Source: Pseudomonas moorei
GTDB lineage: Bacteria > Pseudomonadota > Gammaproteobacteria > Pseudomonadales > Pseudomonadaceae
NCBI RefSeq assembly: GCF_008801475.1
Contig: NZ_VZPP01000001.1
Location: 124,001-188,000 of the forward strand
Direction: 5' to 3'
Length of the DNA: 64,000 nt
Position 1 is the stretch's first letter. Every line of letters starts with the position of its first letter. The notes below the pieces were generated by a model. The model did no database searches. It had not been told where the DNA came from and saw nothing but the letters and a program-made list of their open reading frames with translations. The position numbers and the translations under genes are program-made. Positions 8,533 to 17,655 of this stretch are shown here, piece by piece.

Positions 8533-8561
8533 AAGGTGGATGACCGCTTGCTGTGCAATCG

Positions 8562-8630
8562 GCTCGCTGGCAAGCCAGCTCCCACAGGAACGAAGCGGGA
8601 CCTGCAGGCGCTGGCTTGCCAGCGAAAAGG
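8562..8630. repeat. REP-type palindrome pair
   Basis: Two REP units (GCTCGCTGGCAAGCCAGCTC and GCTGGCTTGCCAGCGA) lie between the convergent kinase and parvulin genes. They may also act as a bidirectional terminator. Confidence 0.75.
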
Positions 8631-8646
8631 CCCACCAGCCAACCGA

Positions 8647-8922
8647 TCAATCCCGGTAAAACACCTGCACCAGGTGATAACCGAACTTGCTCTTGATCGG
8701 GCCGTGCACCACCCGCAGCGGCTTCTTGAAAATCACCGCATCGATGGCGCCGACCATCTGCCCCGGCCGCACTTCGCCCAGGTCACCGCCGCGCTTGCCG
8801 GACGGGCAGGTGGAATACTTCTTGGCCAGCACATCGAAGGCTTCGCCCTTGGCGATGCGTTGTTTGAGCTGCTCGGCTTCTTCCGAGGTTTTCACCAGAA
8901 TATGGCGGGCTTGGGCTTTCAT
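8647..8922 (-). CDS. Parvulin-type peptidyl-prolyl cis-trans isomerase (PpiC-like)
   Basis: Minimal single-domain parvulin of 91 aa with no signal peptide, so cytosolic. The start ATG at 8922 has AAGG 10 nt upstream; six upstream residues in the open frame are excluded. Family blocks are 'ARHILVKTSEEAEQLKQRI', 'YSTCPSGKRGGDLGEVRPGQM' and 'HGPIKSKFGYHLVQV'. It catalyses prolyl bond isomerisation. A second, separate member lies at 24897-25178, and the two are clearly divergent paralogues. Confidence 0.92.
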   Translation of the reverse strand: MKAQARHILVKTSEEAEQLKQRIAKGEAFDVLAKKYSTCPSGKRGGDLGEVRPGQMVGAIDAVIFKKPLRVVHGPIKSKFGYHLVQVFYRD

Positions 8923-8987
8923 GGGGCGGGTACCTTGCAACGGTGGTGGCGTGGGTGGTGAAGCGGGGCGCGCGATTATGCCCTATC

Positions 8988-11525
8988 TCAGTGGGGTTGG
9001 CCGATCATCGTGCGAATCTTGGTGGCCAATAGATCAATCGAAAACGGTTTGGCCACCATGTCCATGCCTTCCTCAAGAAAACCCTGACGCTCGGCGGCTT
9101 TTTCCGCGTAACCGGTCATGAACAGCACCTTGAGTTCAGGTCGGTGCTGACGGGCAATTTCCGCCAGTTGCCGGCCATTCATGCCGGGCAACCCGACATC
9201 GGTCACCAGCAAATCGACCCGCAGTTCGGACTCGAGCAAGGGCAGGGCGCTCTTCGCGTCTTCGGCTTCGTAGGCGTGATAGCCCAGCTCCTTGAGCAGG
9301 TCGAACACCAGCATGCGCACGGCCGGGTCGTCCTCCACCAGGACCACGGTTTCACCGGCAATCGCCGAGGGCGCCTCGCTGATGACCGGCGATAACACGT
9401 CTTGCGGTTCCATGCCGTGCAGGCGCGGCAGGTACAGGCGCACGCTGGTGCCCTGGTCGGGCATGCTGAACAGGGTCACATGGCCGCCGGACTGCTGGGC
9501 GAAACCATAAATCATCGACAGGCCCAGCCCGGTGCCCTGGCCGATGGGTTTGGTGGTGAAAAACGGATCGAACGCCTTGGCCAGCACCTTCGGGGTCATG
9601 CCCGTGCCGTTGTCGCTGACGGCGATCATCAGGTAATCCCCGGCCTTGACCGGTTCCAGGGTGGTGATGTCGCTGCCGTCGAGGTGGACGTTCGCGGTTT
9701 CAATGCACAACTCGCCGCCATCGGGCATGGCGTCCCGGGCGTTGATCACCAGGTTCAGCAGGGCGTTTTCCAGTTGGCTGACGTCAGTGCTGACCATCCA
9801 GGCGTCTTTGGCCAGGCGCAGTTTGAGCGCGATATGGTCACCCTTGGTGCGGCTGAACAGGTCTTCCAGGGAGTGAATCAGGTCGTTGGGGTTCAGCGGT
9901 TTGCGGTCCAGCGACTGACGCCTGGAGAACGCCAGCAGACGATGGGTCAGCGCGGCGGCGCGGTTGGCCGAGGACACCGCGGCCTCGGTGAAACGGGCGA
10001 TCTCGGCGGCACGGCCGTCGGCGATGTAGCGTTGCATCAGATCCAGGCTGCCGATGATCCCCGTGAGCATGTTGTTGAAGTCATGGGCGATGCCACCGGT
10101 GAGCTGGCCGACTGCTTCCATCTTCTGGGCATGGCGCAGGGCTTCTTCGGCGCGCTCGCGTTCGAACATCTCTTTGAGCAGTTTTTCATTGGCTTCGGCC
10201 AGTTGCCGGGTGCGGGCGCTGACCCGCTCTTCGAGGGTTTCATTGAGGTTGCGCAGGGCTTCTTCAGTCTGTTTACGCTCGGTTTCGTCGATCACGAAGA
10301 TGTAAAAACCGTTTACCGCGCCGTCCGCACCGTGGCGCGGCAAATAGTTCATCAGTGCATGACGGATGCTGCCATCACGGTGCGGCGTGTTGATGCTGAA
10401 ACAGCAGGACCTGCCGGACAGGGCCTCGGCGATGTGCTCGGCGCGCAGGGCGTAGGCCTCGTCGCCCAGCACCTCGCGAATGGTGCGGCCATAGAGTTCC
10501 TGAGGGGTCAGACCGTACCAGTCCAGATAAGCGGCATTGTTCAGGCGAAAGCGTTCCTCGCGGTCGACGTAGCTGATCAGGATCGGCATGGCGTTGATGA
10601 TCAGTTGCAGCTCGGTCTGGCTCTGGCGCAGGGCCTGCTCGGTGTTTTTGCGTTCGGTGAGGTCCAGGGCCGCGCCCAGGAAACGGATCGGCCGGCCATG
10701 GTGGTCCTTGTAGCAACGACCGCGAGCAAATACCCAACGCAATTCGCCGTTGGGTTGCAGCAGGCGGTACTCCTCGGCGTATTCGGTGCCATGGGCGATG
10801 CAATGTTTGATGCTGCGGGCGATCAAGGCACGGTCTTCCGGGTGCACGCCGTGCAGATACTCGGTGATCGGCAGCTGGCTGGCCATGGCCGGGTCGATGC
10901 CGTGTAATTGGGCGAAATGGGCGTCGGCCAGGAAGCGGTCCTCGCTGATGTCCCAGTCCCAGGTGCCGACCGCGTCGGTGGCGGCGAGGGCCAGTTGCAG
11001 GCGTTCCTCGGTTTCTTGCTGGGCCTTGAGGCTGGCAGCCGAGCGCTGTTCCAGTTCAAGCGCGATGCGTCGACGCTCGTTGGTTTCGATGGCCGTGACC
11101 AGAATCCCGGCCACCTCGGCGCTTTCGTCGCGAATGGGGCTGTAGGTCAGGTCGAGCCAGAAGTCGGAATCCTTGCCATCGCGCTGCAGGGTGAAGCGTT
11201 GTTCGCTGTAGGTCCGCACCTGTCCTTGTAGGACGGCTCGGTAAATCGGGTCGGTAAAATCCTTTAACTCTGGCCAGATATCGTGTGTTGGCTGTCCGAA
11301 AGCGTACGGGTGCTTGTTGCCTGCGAGCAGGGCGAAGCCGTCGTTGTAGATTTGCGTCAACTGCGGCCCCCAGAGCAACAGCATCGGCATCGGTGAATGA
11401 ATCACGATGTCCACGGCGGTTTTCAGGCTCTGTGGCCAGGTACTGGCCGCGCCTAGTGGGCTGCTTTCCCAGTCCAGTCTGGCAATCAGGGCCTGGGCAT
11501 CGCTGCCGGTTGGTGAGGCGTTCAT
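8988..11525 (-). CDS. PAS-domain hybrid sensor histidine kinase with C-terminal receiver
   Basis: A sensor kinase of 845 aa without membrane segments. ATG 11525 (AGGA 7 nt upstream) is preferred over an in-frame TTG at 11543. Order: N-terminal PAS/GAF-like segment (~10-150, '[16 protein letters not shown]', common in pseudomonad blue-light/redox kinases), two PAS/PAC domains (~175-300 and ~305-425), a coiled coil, HisKA with phospho-acceptor His in [13 protein letters not shown] (~485), HATPase with N-box '[10 protein letters not shown]' and G-box '[12 protein letters not shown]', and a REC domain (~730-845) with Asp in '[13 protein letters not shown]'. No LOV cysteine motif (NCRFLQ) is visible. 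No partner regulator is adjacent, so the output is unknown. Confidence 0.88.
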   Translation of the reverse strand: MNASPTGSDAQALIARLDWESSPLGAASTWPQSLKTAVDIVIHSPMPMLLLWGPQLTQIYNDGFALLAGNKHPYAFGQPTHDIWPELKDFTDPIYRAVLQGQVRTYSEQRFTLQRDGKDSDFWLDLTYSPIRDESAEVAGILVTAIETNERRRIALELEQRSAASLKAQQETEERLQLALAATDAVGTWDWDISEDRFLADAHFAQLHGIDPAMASQLPITEYLHGVHPEDRALIARSIKHCIAHGTEYAEEYRLLQPNGELRWVFARGRCYKDHHGRPIRFLGAALDLTERKNTEQALRQSQTELQLIINAMPILISYVDREERFRLNNAAYLDWYGLTPQELYGRTIREVLGDEAYALRAEHIAEALSGRSCCFSINTPHRDGSIRHALMNYLPRHGADGAVNGFYIFVIDETERKQTEEALRNLNETLEERVSARTRQLAEANEKLLKEMFERERAEEALRHAQKMEAVGQLTGGIAHDFNNMLTGIIGSLDLMQRYIADGRAAEIARFTEAAVSSANRAAALTHRLLAFSRRQSLDRKPLNPNDLIHSLEDLFSRTKGDHIALKLRLAKDAWMVSTDVSQLENALLNLVINARDAMPDGGELCIETANVHLDGSDITTLEPVKAGDYLMIAVSDNGTGMTPKVLAKAFDPFFTTKPIGQGTGLGLSMIYGFAQQSGGHVTLFSMPDQGTSVRLYLPRLHGMEPQDVLSPVISEAPSAIAGETVVLVEDDPAVRMLVFDLLKELGYHAYEAEDAKSALPLLESELRVDLLVTDVGLPGMNGRQLAEIARQHRPELKVLFMTGYAEKAAERQGFLEEGMDMVAKPFSIDLLATKIRTMIGQPH

Positions 11526-11655
11526 CAAGGTGTCCTGCTTCAAGTCGGTGTGACGGCGTCTACTAAGCTGGCTGAGCGGTAGACGCTGGATGACCCGGCG
11601 CCTCAGAGGTTCGGGTCATTTTTATTCATTGAATGCATCGTAGGTGTGTTTTGCC

Positions 11656-12765
11656 ATGGAAATCGACGCGTTATTAAGACAACTGGCCAGCCGCAATGGC
11701 GCCGACCTTTACTTGTCCACGGGCGCACCACCCTGTGCGCGGTTCGACGGTGTTCTCACCTCGCTGGCGGATCAGCCGTGCAGGCCCGGAGAACTCGCGG
11801 CCATCGCCGCGTCCATTATGGACGCCGAACAGCGACTTGAGTTCGAACGGGAACTGGAGATGAACCTGGTAATTTCCCTGCCGGACATCGGACGCTTTCG
11901 GCTCAATATCTTCAAACAGCGTAACGATGTGTCGATGGTGGTGCGTAATGTCAAACTCGACATTCCACGCTTCGAAGATCTCAAATTGCCACCAGTGCTG
12001 CTCGAAACCGTGATGCTCAAGCAGGGCTTGATGCTGTTCGTCGGTGCCACCGACTCCGGCAAGTCTACCTCGCTGGCGGCACTGATTGACTACCGCAATC
12101 GCCACGATCATGGGCATATCGTCACCATCGAAGACCCGATCGAGTACCTTCATCGGCACAAAAAATCGATCATCAACCAGCGCGAAGTCGGTGTCGACAC
12201 CCGCAGCTTTCAGGCCGCATTGAAAAACACCCTGCGCCAGGCGCCGGACGTGGTGCTGATCGGCGAAATCCGCGACCGCGAAACCATGGAGCACGCGTTG
12301 GCGTTTGCCGATTCCGGGCATCTGGTGCTCTCCACGCTGCACGCCCACAGCGCCAGTCAGGCGCTGGATCGCATCATCAACTTCTTTCCCGAGCAGCGCC
12401 GCGGGCAATTGCTCAATGACCTGGGCAACCACCTCAAGGCGTTCGTATCCCAACGCCTGGTTCGCACCCGGGAGGGGCAGCGGCGGGCGGCGGTGGAGGT
12501 GATGCTGGGCACGCCAACCATTGGCGATCTGATTCGGCGTAACCGGTTTTCCGAGCTCAAGGGCGTGATGGAAAAGTCGACGAGCCTGGGGATGCAGACG
12601 TTTGACGGGGCGCTGTTTGAGTTGGTCGCAGAGGGTGCGATTGATCAGGTCGAAGCGTTGAAGCATGCGGATTCGGCGAACAACCTGCGCTTGCGCTTGA
12701 AGTTGCATGCGGAGGGATCGACAGGTCTGGATGCACCAACGGGTGAGTGGGGACTGGTGGACTAA
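11656..12765 (+). CDS. PilT/PilU-family ATPase (orphan PilU-like)
   Basis: Hexameric secretion/retraction-type ATPase of 369 aa. The N-terminal PAS-like domain is followed by RecA-like motifs: Walker A GATDSGKS, Asp-box 'IVTIEDPIEYLHRHKKSII', Walker B 'DVVLIGEIRDRETMEHAL' and His-box 'HLVLSTLHAHSA'. 'LDRIINFFPEQRRGQLLNDL' and 'MEKSTSLGMQTFDGALFEL' resemble PilU more than PilT. It stands alone with no other pilus gene nearby, whereas canonical pilU follows pilT. It may be a paralogue of the chromosomal pilTU pair and assist twitching, or have another secretion role. Walker A has Asp where PilU has Gly. Confidence 0.85.
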   Translation: MEIDALLRQLASRNGADLYLSTGAPPCARFDGVLTSLADQPCRPGELAAIAASIMDAEQRLEFERELEMNLVISLPDIGRFRLNIFKQRNDVSMVVRNVKLDIPRFEDLKLPPVLLETVMLKQGLMLFVGATDSGKSTSLAALIDYRNRHDHGHIVTIEDPIEYLHRHKKSIINQREVGVDTRSFQAALKNTLRQAPDVVLIGEIRDRETMEHALAFADSGHLVLSTLHAHSASQALDRIINFFPEQRRGQLLNDLGNHLKAFVSQRLVRTREGQRRAAVEVMLGTPTIGDLIRRNRFSELKGVMEKSTSLGMQTFDGALFELVAEGAIDQVEALKHADSANNLRLRLKLHAEGSTGLDAPTGEWGLVD

Positions 12766-12837
12766 CGCTCATTCGCCGGTTGGGGTGAGCCTGGCCAATA
12801 TGGCTGGGGGAGCTGGTGACTACGTCGACTGAACCGA

Positions 12838-13135
12838 CGCTATCGCGGGCAATCCACATACACAGGTTTTGTGGCGGGCGCGGTATGTGCATGCACCGCC
12901 AATCCCCTGTGGGAGCGAGCCTGCTCGCGATGAACTGGACACCGCCGCGGAGTATCAGGCTCCCCGCGTTATCGTTCACAACCATCGCGATCAGGCTCGC
13001 TCCTACAGGGATAGTGGTTGTATGCGCATTTTGCATCTGACAAGCAATTCCTGTGGGAGCGGGCTTGCCCGCGATGAGGGCGGCACATTCAACTTTGACA
13101 TTGATTGACACGCCGCCCTCGCGAGCAGGCCTTAT
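12838..13135. repeat. Cluster of REP-type palindromes filling the pilU-like/aacS gap
   Basis: Within the 379-nt gap 12766-13144 there are at least four REP units. These are a GTGGGAGCGAGCCTGCTCGC copy near 12908, an inverted partner near 12989-13012, GTGGGAGCGGGCTTGCCCGC near 13053, and partial copies near 12840 and 13118. No gene is supported in the gap. Confidence 0.85.
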
Positions 13136-13144
13136 TGGAGCACT

Positions 13145-15100
13145 TTAATCCCGCAGCTCCGGGCGGTCGCGGAATTGCGCCAAAGCCTCGGGATTGGCCA
13201 GTGCATCGGTGTTCTTCACCTTTTGCCCATGCACCACATTGCGCACTGCCAATTCGACGATTTTGCCGCTGATGGTCCGCGGAATATCCGTGACCGCGAC
13301 AATCTTCGCCGGTACATGGCGTGGCGTGGTATTGGCGCGGATGGTCTGGCGAATCTGTTGCTCAAGCGCTTCATTCAGTTCGACGCCTTCACGCAGCCGC
13401 ACGAACAGCACCACTCGCACGTCATCCTGCCACTGCTGCCCGATGGCCACGCTGTCGAGTACTTGCGGAATTTTTTCCACCTGGCGGTAAATTTCCGCCG
13501 TGCCGATACGCACGCCGCCGGGGTTGAGCACGGCGTCGGAGCGGCCGTGGATCAACATCGCGCCGTGGGGCAGTTGTTCGGCGTAGTCGCCTTGCGCCCA
13601 GACGCCGGGGAACTGGCTGAAATACGACGCCCGCAGCTTTTCGCCGTCGGGGTCGTTCCACAAGCCGATGGGCATCGCCGGGAAGTGTCGGACGCACACC
13701 AAATCGCCTTTTTCGCCAATGACCGGTCGGCCTTCGTCGTTCCACACTTCAACCGCCATGCCCAGGCTCTTGCCCTGCATCTCGCCGCGCCGCACCGGTT
13801 GCAACGGGTTGCCGTTGACAAAGCAGGAGACGATATCAGTGCCGCCCGACATCGACGCCAGGCACACGTCAGCCTTGAAATCGCGGTAGACGTAGTCGTA
13901 ACTCTGCGGCGATAGCGCGGAACCGGTGCAAAGCAGGGTTTTCAGGCTGCTCAAGTCATGGCTTTGCCGGGGTTTGACGCCGTTGGCTTCCAGCGTGGCG
14001 AGGTACTTGGGGCTGGTGCCGAAAACACTGATGCGCTCGTCATCGATCAGGTCGATCAAGCGTTCGGGATCGGGATGAAACGGTGAGCCGTCGTACAGCA
14101 CCACGGCACTGCCGACTGCCAGGGCCGAGACCAGCCAGTTCCACATCATCCAGCCGCAAGTGGTGTAGTAAAACAAGCGTTCGCCGGGGCCGAGATCGCT
14201 GTGCAAACCGTGCTCTTTCACGTGTTGCAGCAGCACGCCACCAGTGCTGTGGATGATGCATTTGGGCACGCCGGTAGTGCCGCTGGAATAGAGGATGTAC
14301 AGCGGATGGGCGAAGGGCACGGCGACGAAATCCGGCTCGCCGCCGGGGTCGTAGAAATCGTCCCACAGCGTCACATTGGCGGCTGTGCGGAAGTCTTCGA
14401 TGCGAGCCTGCGGCCGGGCGTAGGGCACTACGATCAACTGCTGCAGCGATGGCAGGCGTTCGAGGATTTCGTTGACCTTGACGGTCTGGTCGATCTCCTT
14501 GCCGGCGTAGCGATAGCCGGCACAGGTGACCAGCACTTTCGGCTCGATCTGGCCGAAACGGTCGATCACGCCTTGGGTGCCGAAGTCCGGCGAAGAGCAG
14601 GACCAGATCGCCCCGAGGCTGGTGGTGGCGAGCATCGCCACCAATGTTTGCCAGGTGTTGGGCATGCACGCGGCCACCCGGTCGCCGAGGCCGACACCGG
14701 CGGCGATCAGACCGTTTTGAAAGCCGGCGACATGCTCGGCCAGCTCACCCCAGGTCAAGTGTTCGCGCTGACCATTTTCTGCCACGGCCACGACGGCCAC
14801 GGCATCGTCGCGACGGCGCAGCAGGTGTTCAGCGAAGTTCAGGGTGGCGCCGGGGAACCACTGGGCGTCGGGCATTTTCGGGCCTTCAACCAGCACCGCG
14901 TCGGGTTGCTGATGGAAGCGGATATCGAAGAAGTCGACGATGGCCTGCCAGAAGTCCGCGCGTTGATCGATCGACCATTGGTGCAGGGCAGGGTAGTCAT
15001 CGATGTGCAGGTGGTGCCGCTGATTGATGAAGCGTCGAAAGGCCTCGATGCGGGTCTTGCCGATGCGTTTGGCACTCGGTTGCCAGAGGATGTCGGACAT
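13145..15100 (-). CDS. aacS: Acetoacetate--CoA ligase (acetoacetyl-CoA synthetase)
   Basis: Adenylate-forming enzyme of 651 aa, the family's usual length. The start MSDILWQPS is family-typical, and the long upstream extension of the frame is excluded. ANL motifs: phosphate loop 'YSSGTTGVPKCI', 'SMSGGTDIVSCF' (A5-like), 'GVWAQGDYAEQLPHG' (adenylation Asp) and the C-terminal 'TISGKIVELAVRNVVHG' with the catalytic Lys. It converts acetoacetate, ATP and CoA into acetoacetyl-CoA. It lies downstream of 3-hydroxybutyrate dehydrogenase and a permease on the same strand, so the three form a 3-hydroxybutyrate use pathway. The 83-nt gap to bdhA contains a palindrome. Confidence 0.93.
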   Translation of the reverse strand: MSDILWQPSAKRIGKTRIEAFRRFINQRHHLHIDDYPALHQWSIDQRADFWQAIVDFFDIRFHQQPDAVLVEGPKMPDAQWFPGATLNFAEHLLRRRDDAVAVVAVAENGQREHLTWGELAEHVAGFQNGLIAAGVGLGDRVAACMPNTWQTLVAMLATTSLGAIWSCSSPDFGTQGVIDRFGQIEPKVLVTCAGYRYAGKEIDQTVKVNEILERLPSLQQLIVVPYARPQARIEDFRTAANVTLWDDFYDPGGEPDFVAVPFAHPLYILYSSGTTGVPKCIIHSTGGVLLQHVKEHGLHSDLGPGERLFYYTTCGWMMWNWLVSALAVGSAVVLYDGSPFHPDPERLIDLIDDERISVFGTSPKYLATLEANGVKPRQSHDLSSLKTLLCTGSALSPQSYDYVYRDFKADVCLASMSGGTDIVSCFVNGNPLQPVRRGEMQGKSLGMAVEVWNDEGRPVIGEKGDLVCVRHFPAMPIGLWNDPDGEKLRASYFSQFPGVWAQGDYAEQLPHGAMLIHGRSDAVLNPGGVRIGTAEIYRQVEKIPQVLDSVAIGQQWQDDVRVVLFVRLREGVELNEALEQQIRQTIRANTTPRHVPAKIVAVTDIPRTISGKIVELAVRNVVHGQKVKNTDALANPEALAQFRDRPELRD

Positions 15101-15143
15101 GGTTTGCCTCTTCTTATTCATGAATTCAAACGGGCATTTGTAA

Positions 15144-15163
15144 CGAGGGAGCGAGCTCCCTCG
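15144..15163. repeat. Perfect palindrome between bdhA and aacS
   Basis: CGAGGGAGC-GA-GCTCCCTCG is a 9-bp-arm hairpin in the intercistronic gap. It may be a REP variant or an attenuating or RNA-stabilising stem within the operon. Confidence 0.6.
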
Positions 15164-15183
15164 CCACAACGGGCAGCGGTGCC

Positions 15184-15957
15184 TTACTGCGCCAACCAGC
15201 CACCGTCTATGTTCCATGCCGCACCGCGCACCTGACTGCCCGCTTCGCTGCACAGGAACAGCACCAGTTCCCCCAGTTGCGGCGGCGTCACGAACTCCAG
15301 CGATGGCTGCTTTTCGGCCAGAAGATCATGCTGTGCCTGTTGCGGATCAATCCCGGTGGCGGCGCGGTCATCGATCTGCTTCTGCACCAGCGGTGTCAGC
15401 ACCCAGCCAGGACAAATGGCATTGCAGGTGACGTTGCTGGTAGCGGTTTCCAGGGCGACCACCTTGGTCAAGCCGATGACCCCGTGCTTGGCCGCGACAT
15501 AAGCCGCTTTGCCCACCGATCCGACCAGGCCATGCACCGAAGCAATGTTGATCACCCGGCCCCAGCCCTTGGCGCGCATGCCCGGCAGGCTCAGGCGAGT
15601 GCTGTGGAACACCGACGACAGGTTGATCGCGATGATCGAATCCCAGCGCTCCACGGGGAACTCTTCCACCGGCGCCACATACTGGATGCCGGCGTTGTTG
15701 ACCAGAATGTCGATGCCACCGAATTCCCGTTCGGCATAGGCAATCATCTCGGCGATCTGTGCCGGGTCGCTGACATCGGCCGGGTGATGGCCGACCTTGC
15801 CGCCGTACTGCGCCACTTCGGCTATCACCTGGGAGGCGTCGCCGAAGCCGTTGAGGATCAGGTTGGCGCCGGCCTTGGCCAGGCTGAGGGCGATGCCCAG
15901 GCCAATGCCGCTGGTGGAACCGGTAACCAGTGCGGTCTTGCCCGAAAGAGTCGTCAT
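15184..15957 (-). CDS. bdhA: 3-hydroxybutyrate dehydrogenase (SDR)
   Basis: Short-chain dehydrogenase of 257 aa, the standard length. The start is ATG 15957 with GAGG close upstream. Cofactor motif TGSTSGIG (Gly-rich), NNAG in 'ILVNNAGIQYVAPVEEF', catalytic Ser in 'VINIASVHGLVG' and Tyr-x3-Lys in 'KAAYVAAKHGVIGLTKVVAL' are all present. It oxidises (R)-3-hydroxybutyrate to acetoacetate with NAD+. It is preceded by a permease gene 7 nt upstream and followed by aacS. Confidence 0.95.
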   Translation of the reverse strand: MTTLSGKTALVTGSTSGIGLGIALSLAKAGANLILNGFGDASQVIAEVAQYGGKVGHHPADVSDPAQIAEMIAYAEREFGGIDILVNNAGIQYVAPVEEFPVERWDSIIAINLSSVFHSTRLSLPGMRAKGWGRVINIASVHGLVGSVGKAAYVAAKHGVIGLTKVVALETATSNVTCNAICPGWVLTPLVQKQIDDRAATGIDPQQAQHDLLAEKQPSLEFVTPPQLGELVLFLCSEAGSQVRGAAWNIDGGWLAQ

Positions 15958-15964
15958 GAATACC

Positions 15965-17356
15965 TCACACAATGCCAGTGGCGTAGAAAGTGCCGATCAC
16001 CACGAAAACCGCCAGGGTCTTGATCAGCGTAATACAGAAAATATCTTTGTAAGCCTCGCGGTGGGTCAGGCCGGTGACCGCCAGCAGGGTGATCACCGCA
16101 CCGTTGTGCGGCAGGGTGTCCATGCCGCCACTGGCCATTGCGGCCACGCGGTGCAGCACTTCCAGGGGGATGTTGGCGGCGTGGGCAGCGGCGATAAATT
16201 GTTCGGACATGGCCGCCAACGCAATGCTCATGCCGCCCGATGCCGAACCGGTGATGCCGGCCAGCAGGGTCACGGTGATCGCTTCGTTGACCAGCGGGTT
16301 GGGAATGCTCTTGAGCCAGTCAGCCAGGACCAGAAAACCCGGCAGCGAAGCAATGACCGCACCGAAGCCGTATTCCGACGCGGTGTTCATTGCCGCCAGC
16401 AACGCACCGCTGACCGCGCTTTTACTGCCTTCGGCGAGTTTGCTGCGGATCGCCTGGAAGCCGAACGCCAGCACCATGACGATGCCCACCAGCAGCGCCG
16501 CCTGCACCGCCCAGATCGCCGTCAGTTTGGCAATGTCGGTGGTCACAGGCGCCGCCATGCCCGGCAGCGCGAGGCTGTGGGTCTTGCCGTACCACTGTGG
16601 AATCCACTGGGTGAACAGCAGGTTCATGATGCCTACGGCCAGCAGCGGCGAGAGGGCGATCCATGGGTTGGGCAGCTTGATGTCGGCGGCGGTTTCCGGC
16701 TCGTTGCGCAGTTTGGTGCCATAGCCTTCACCGGCGCGCTGGGCCTTGTTGCGTTGGCGCTGCAGAAACAGCATGCCGGCGCAGAACACGAAGATCGTAC
16801 CGATCAAGCCCAGCCAGGGCGCGGCCCAGGCCGTGGTGTTGAAAAAGGTGCTGGGAATGATGTTCTGGATCTGCGGGGTGCCGGGCAGGGCGTCCATGGT
16901 GAAGGAGAACGCGCCGAGGGCAATCGTCGCTGGAATCAGGCGCTTGGGGATGTTGCTCTGGCGGAACATTTCAGCGGCAAAGGGGTAGACCGCGAACACC
17001 ACGACAAACAGGGACACGCCGCCGTAAGTGAGCAGGACGCAAACCAGCACGATCACCAGCATCGCCTGGCGAGTGCCCAGCAAGCGAATGGCCGCGGCGA
17101 CGATCGAGCGCGAGAAACCCGACAACTCGATCAGCTTGCCGAACACGGCACCGAGCAGGAACACCGGGAAATACAGTTTGATGAAACCGACCATTTTCTC
17201 CATGAACACGCCGGTGAACGCGGGCGCGACAGCAGAGGGGTCGGTGAGCAGAACGGCGCCGAGGGCGGCGATCGGGGCAAAAAGGATAACGCTGTAGCCA
17301 CGGTAAGCAGCCAGCATCAACAGCGCGAGAGCTGCCAAGGCAATGATCACACTCAT
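15965..17356 (-). CDS. GntP-family permease, probably 3-hydroxybutyrate uptake
   Basis: Inner-membrane transporter of 463 aa with about 12 hydrophobic segments. GntP-family blocks are 'GIFMEKMV'-like N-terminal loops, 'SNIPKRLIPATIALGAF', 'DALPGTPQIQNIIPSTFF' and 'GITGSASGGMSIAL'. Members transport gluconate or other small acids. Position at the head of the bdhA-aacS operon, directly after a sigma54-type promoter, implies 3-hydroxybutyrate (or acetoacetate) as substrate, matching the known P. aeruginosa PA2004-PA2003 arrangement. AGGAGA lies 6 nt before the ATG. Confidence 0.88.
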   Translation of the reverse strand: MSVIIALAALALLMLAAYRGYSVILFAPIAALGAVLLTDPSAVAPAFTGVFMEKMVGFIKLYFPVFLLGAVFGKLIELSGFSRSIVAAAIRLLGTRQAMLVIVLVCVLLTYGGVSLFVVVFAVYPFAAEMFRQSNIPKRLIPATIALGAFSFTMDALPGTPQIQNIIPSTFFNTTAWAAPWLGLIGTIFVFCAGMLFLQRQRNKAQRAGEGYGTKLRNEPETAADIKLPNPWIALSPLLAVGIMNLLFTQWIPQWYGKTHSLALPGMAAPVTTDIAKLTAIWAVQAALLVGIVMVLAFGFQAIRSKLAEGSKSAVSGALLAAMNTASEYGFGAVIASLPGFLVLADWLKSIPNPLVNEAITVTLLAGITGSASGGMSIALAAMSEQFIAAAHAANIPLEVLHRVAAMASGGMDTLPHNGAVITLLAVTGLTHREAYKDIFCITLIKTLAVFVVIGTFYATGIV

Positions 17357-17413
17357 GGTGTGTCTCCTGGGTTGTTATTTTTGTAGGGTGGATCTTTTGT
17401 AGGAGAGCGCTAT

Positions 17414-17430
17414 AGCGAATTGTGTGCCAG
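17414..17430 (-). promoter_or_regulatory. Sigma54 (-24/-12) promoter of the 3-hydroxybutyrate operon
   Basis: On the minus strand TGGCAC-N5-TCGC gives GG-N10-GC spacing, about 60 bp upstream of the permease start. The -24 element is perfect; the -12 has C for T in TTGC. The adjacent sigma54 activator gene supports it. Confidence 0.65.
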
Positions 17431-17491
17431 ATGCTTAAGTGTCTGAAATATAAAGAGATATATAGATTTTTTTTAGCTGAGCCTGGACTTT

Positions 17492-17509
17492 TGTCTCTAT
17501 ATTGAGACA
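17492..17509. promoter_or_regulatory. Candidate activator site, TGTCTC-N6-GAGACA
   Basis: A perfect inverted repeat with 6-bp arms sits about 65 bp upstream of the -24 element. It shares the GTCTC-N6-GAGAC core with the repeat at 17636-17655. It is the likely enhancer site of the sigma54 activator encoded next door. Confidence 0.55.
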
Positions 17510-17526
17510 TTTGTTTGCAGGATCGG

Positions 17527-17613
17527 CCTCATCGCGAGCAGGCTCGCTCCCACAGTTGATCGCATTCTTGCTTTCGATCCAATAAACCTGTGGGAGCGAG
17601 CTTGCTCGCGATG
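17527..17613. repeat. REP-type palindrome pair
   Basis: Inverted copies ATCGCGAGCAGGCTCGCTCC and GTGGGAGCGAGCTTGCTCGC lie between the two GTCTC-N6-GAGAC repeats. Confidence 0.8.
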
Positions 17614-17635
17614 TTTTGTCTAATAATGGAGATGC

Positions 17636-17655
17636 GAGTCTCTTTATGGAGACTC
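17636..17655. promoter_or_regulatory. Second activator-type site, GAGTCTC-N6-GAGACTC
   Basis: A perfect 7-bp-arm inverted repeat overlaps the stop codon of the regulator gene. It has the same core and spacer as 17492-17509. It lies about 210 bp upstream of the -24 element, within normal enhancer distance. Confidence 0.5.

Noticed and set aside
12816-13111. Small frames on both strands in the REP cluster
   Set aside because: Made of REP palindromes, with no RBS and no conserved features.
15797-17386. 529-codon plus-strand frame
   Set aside because: Antisense to the GntP permease and part of bdhA. Gln/Arg/His/Asp-rich shadow.
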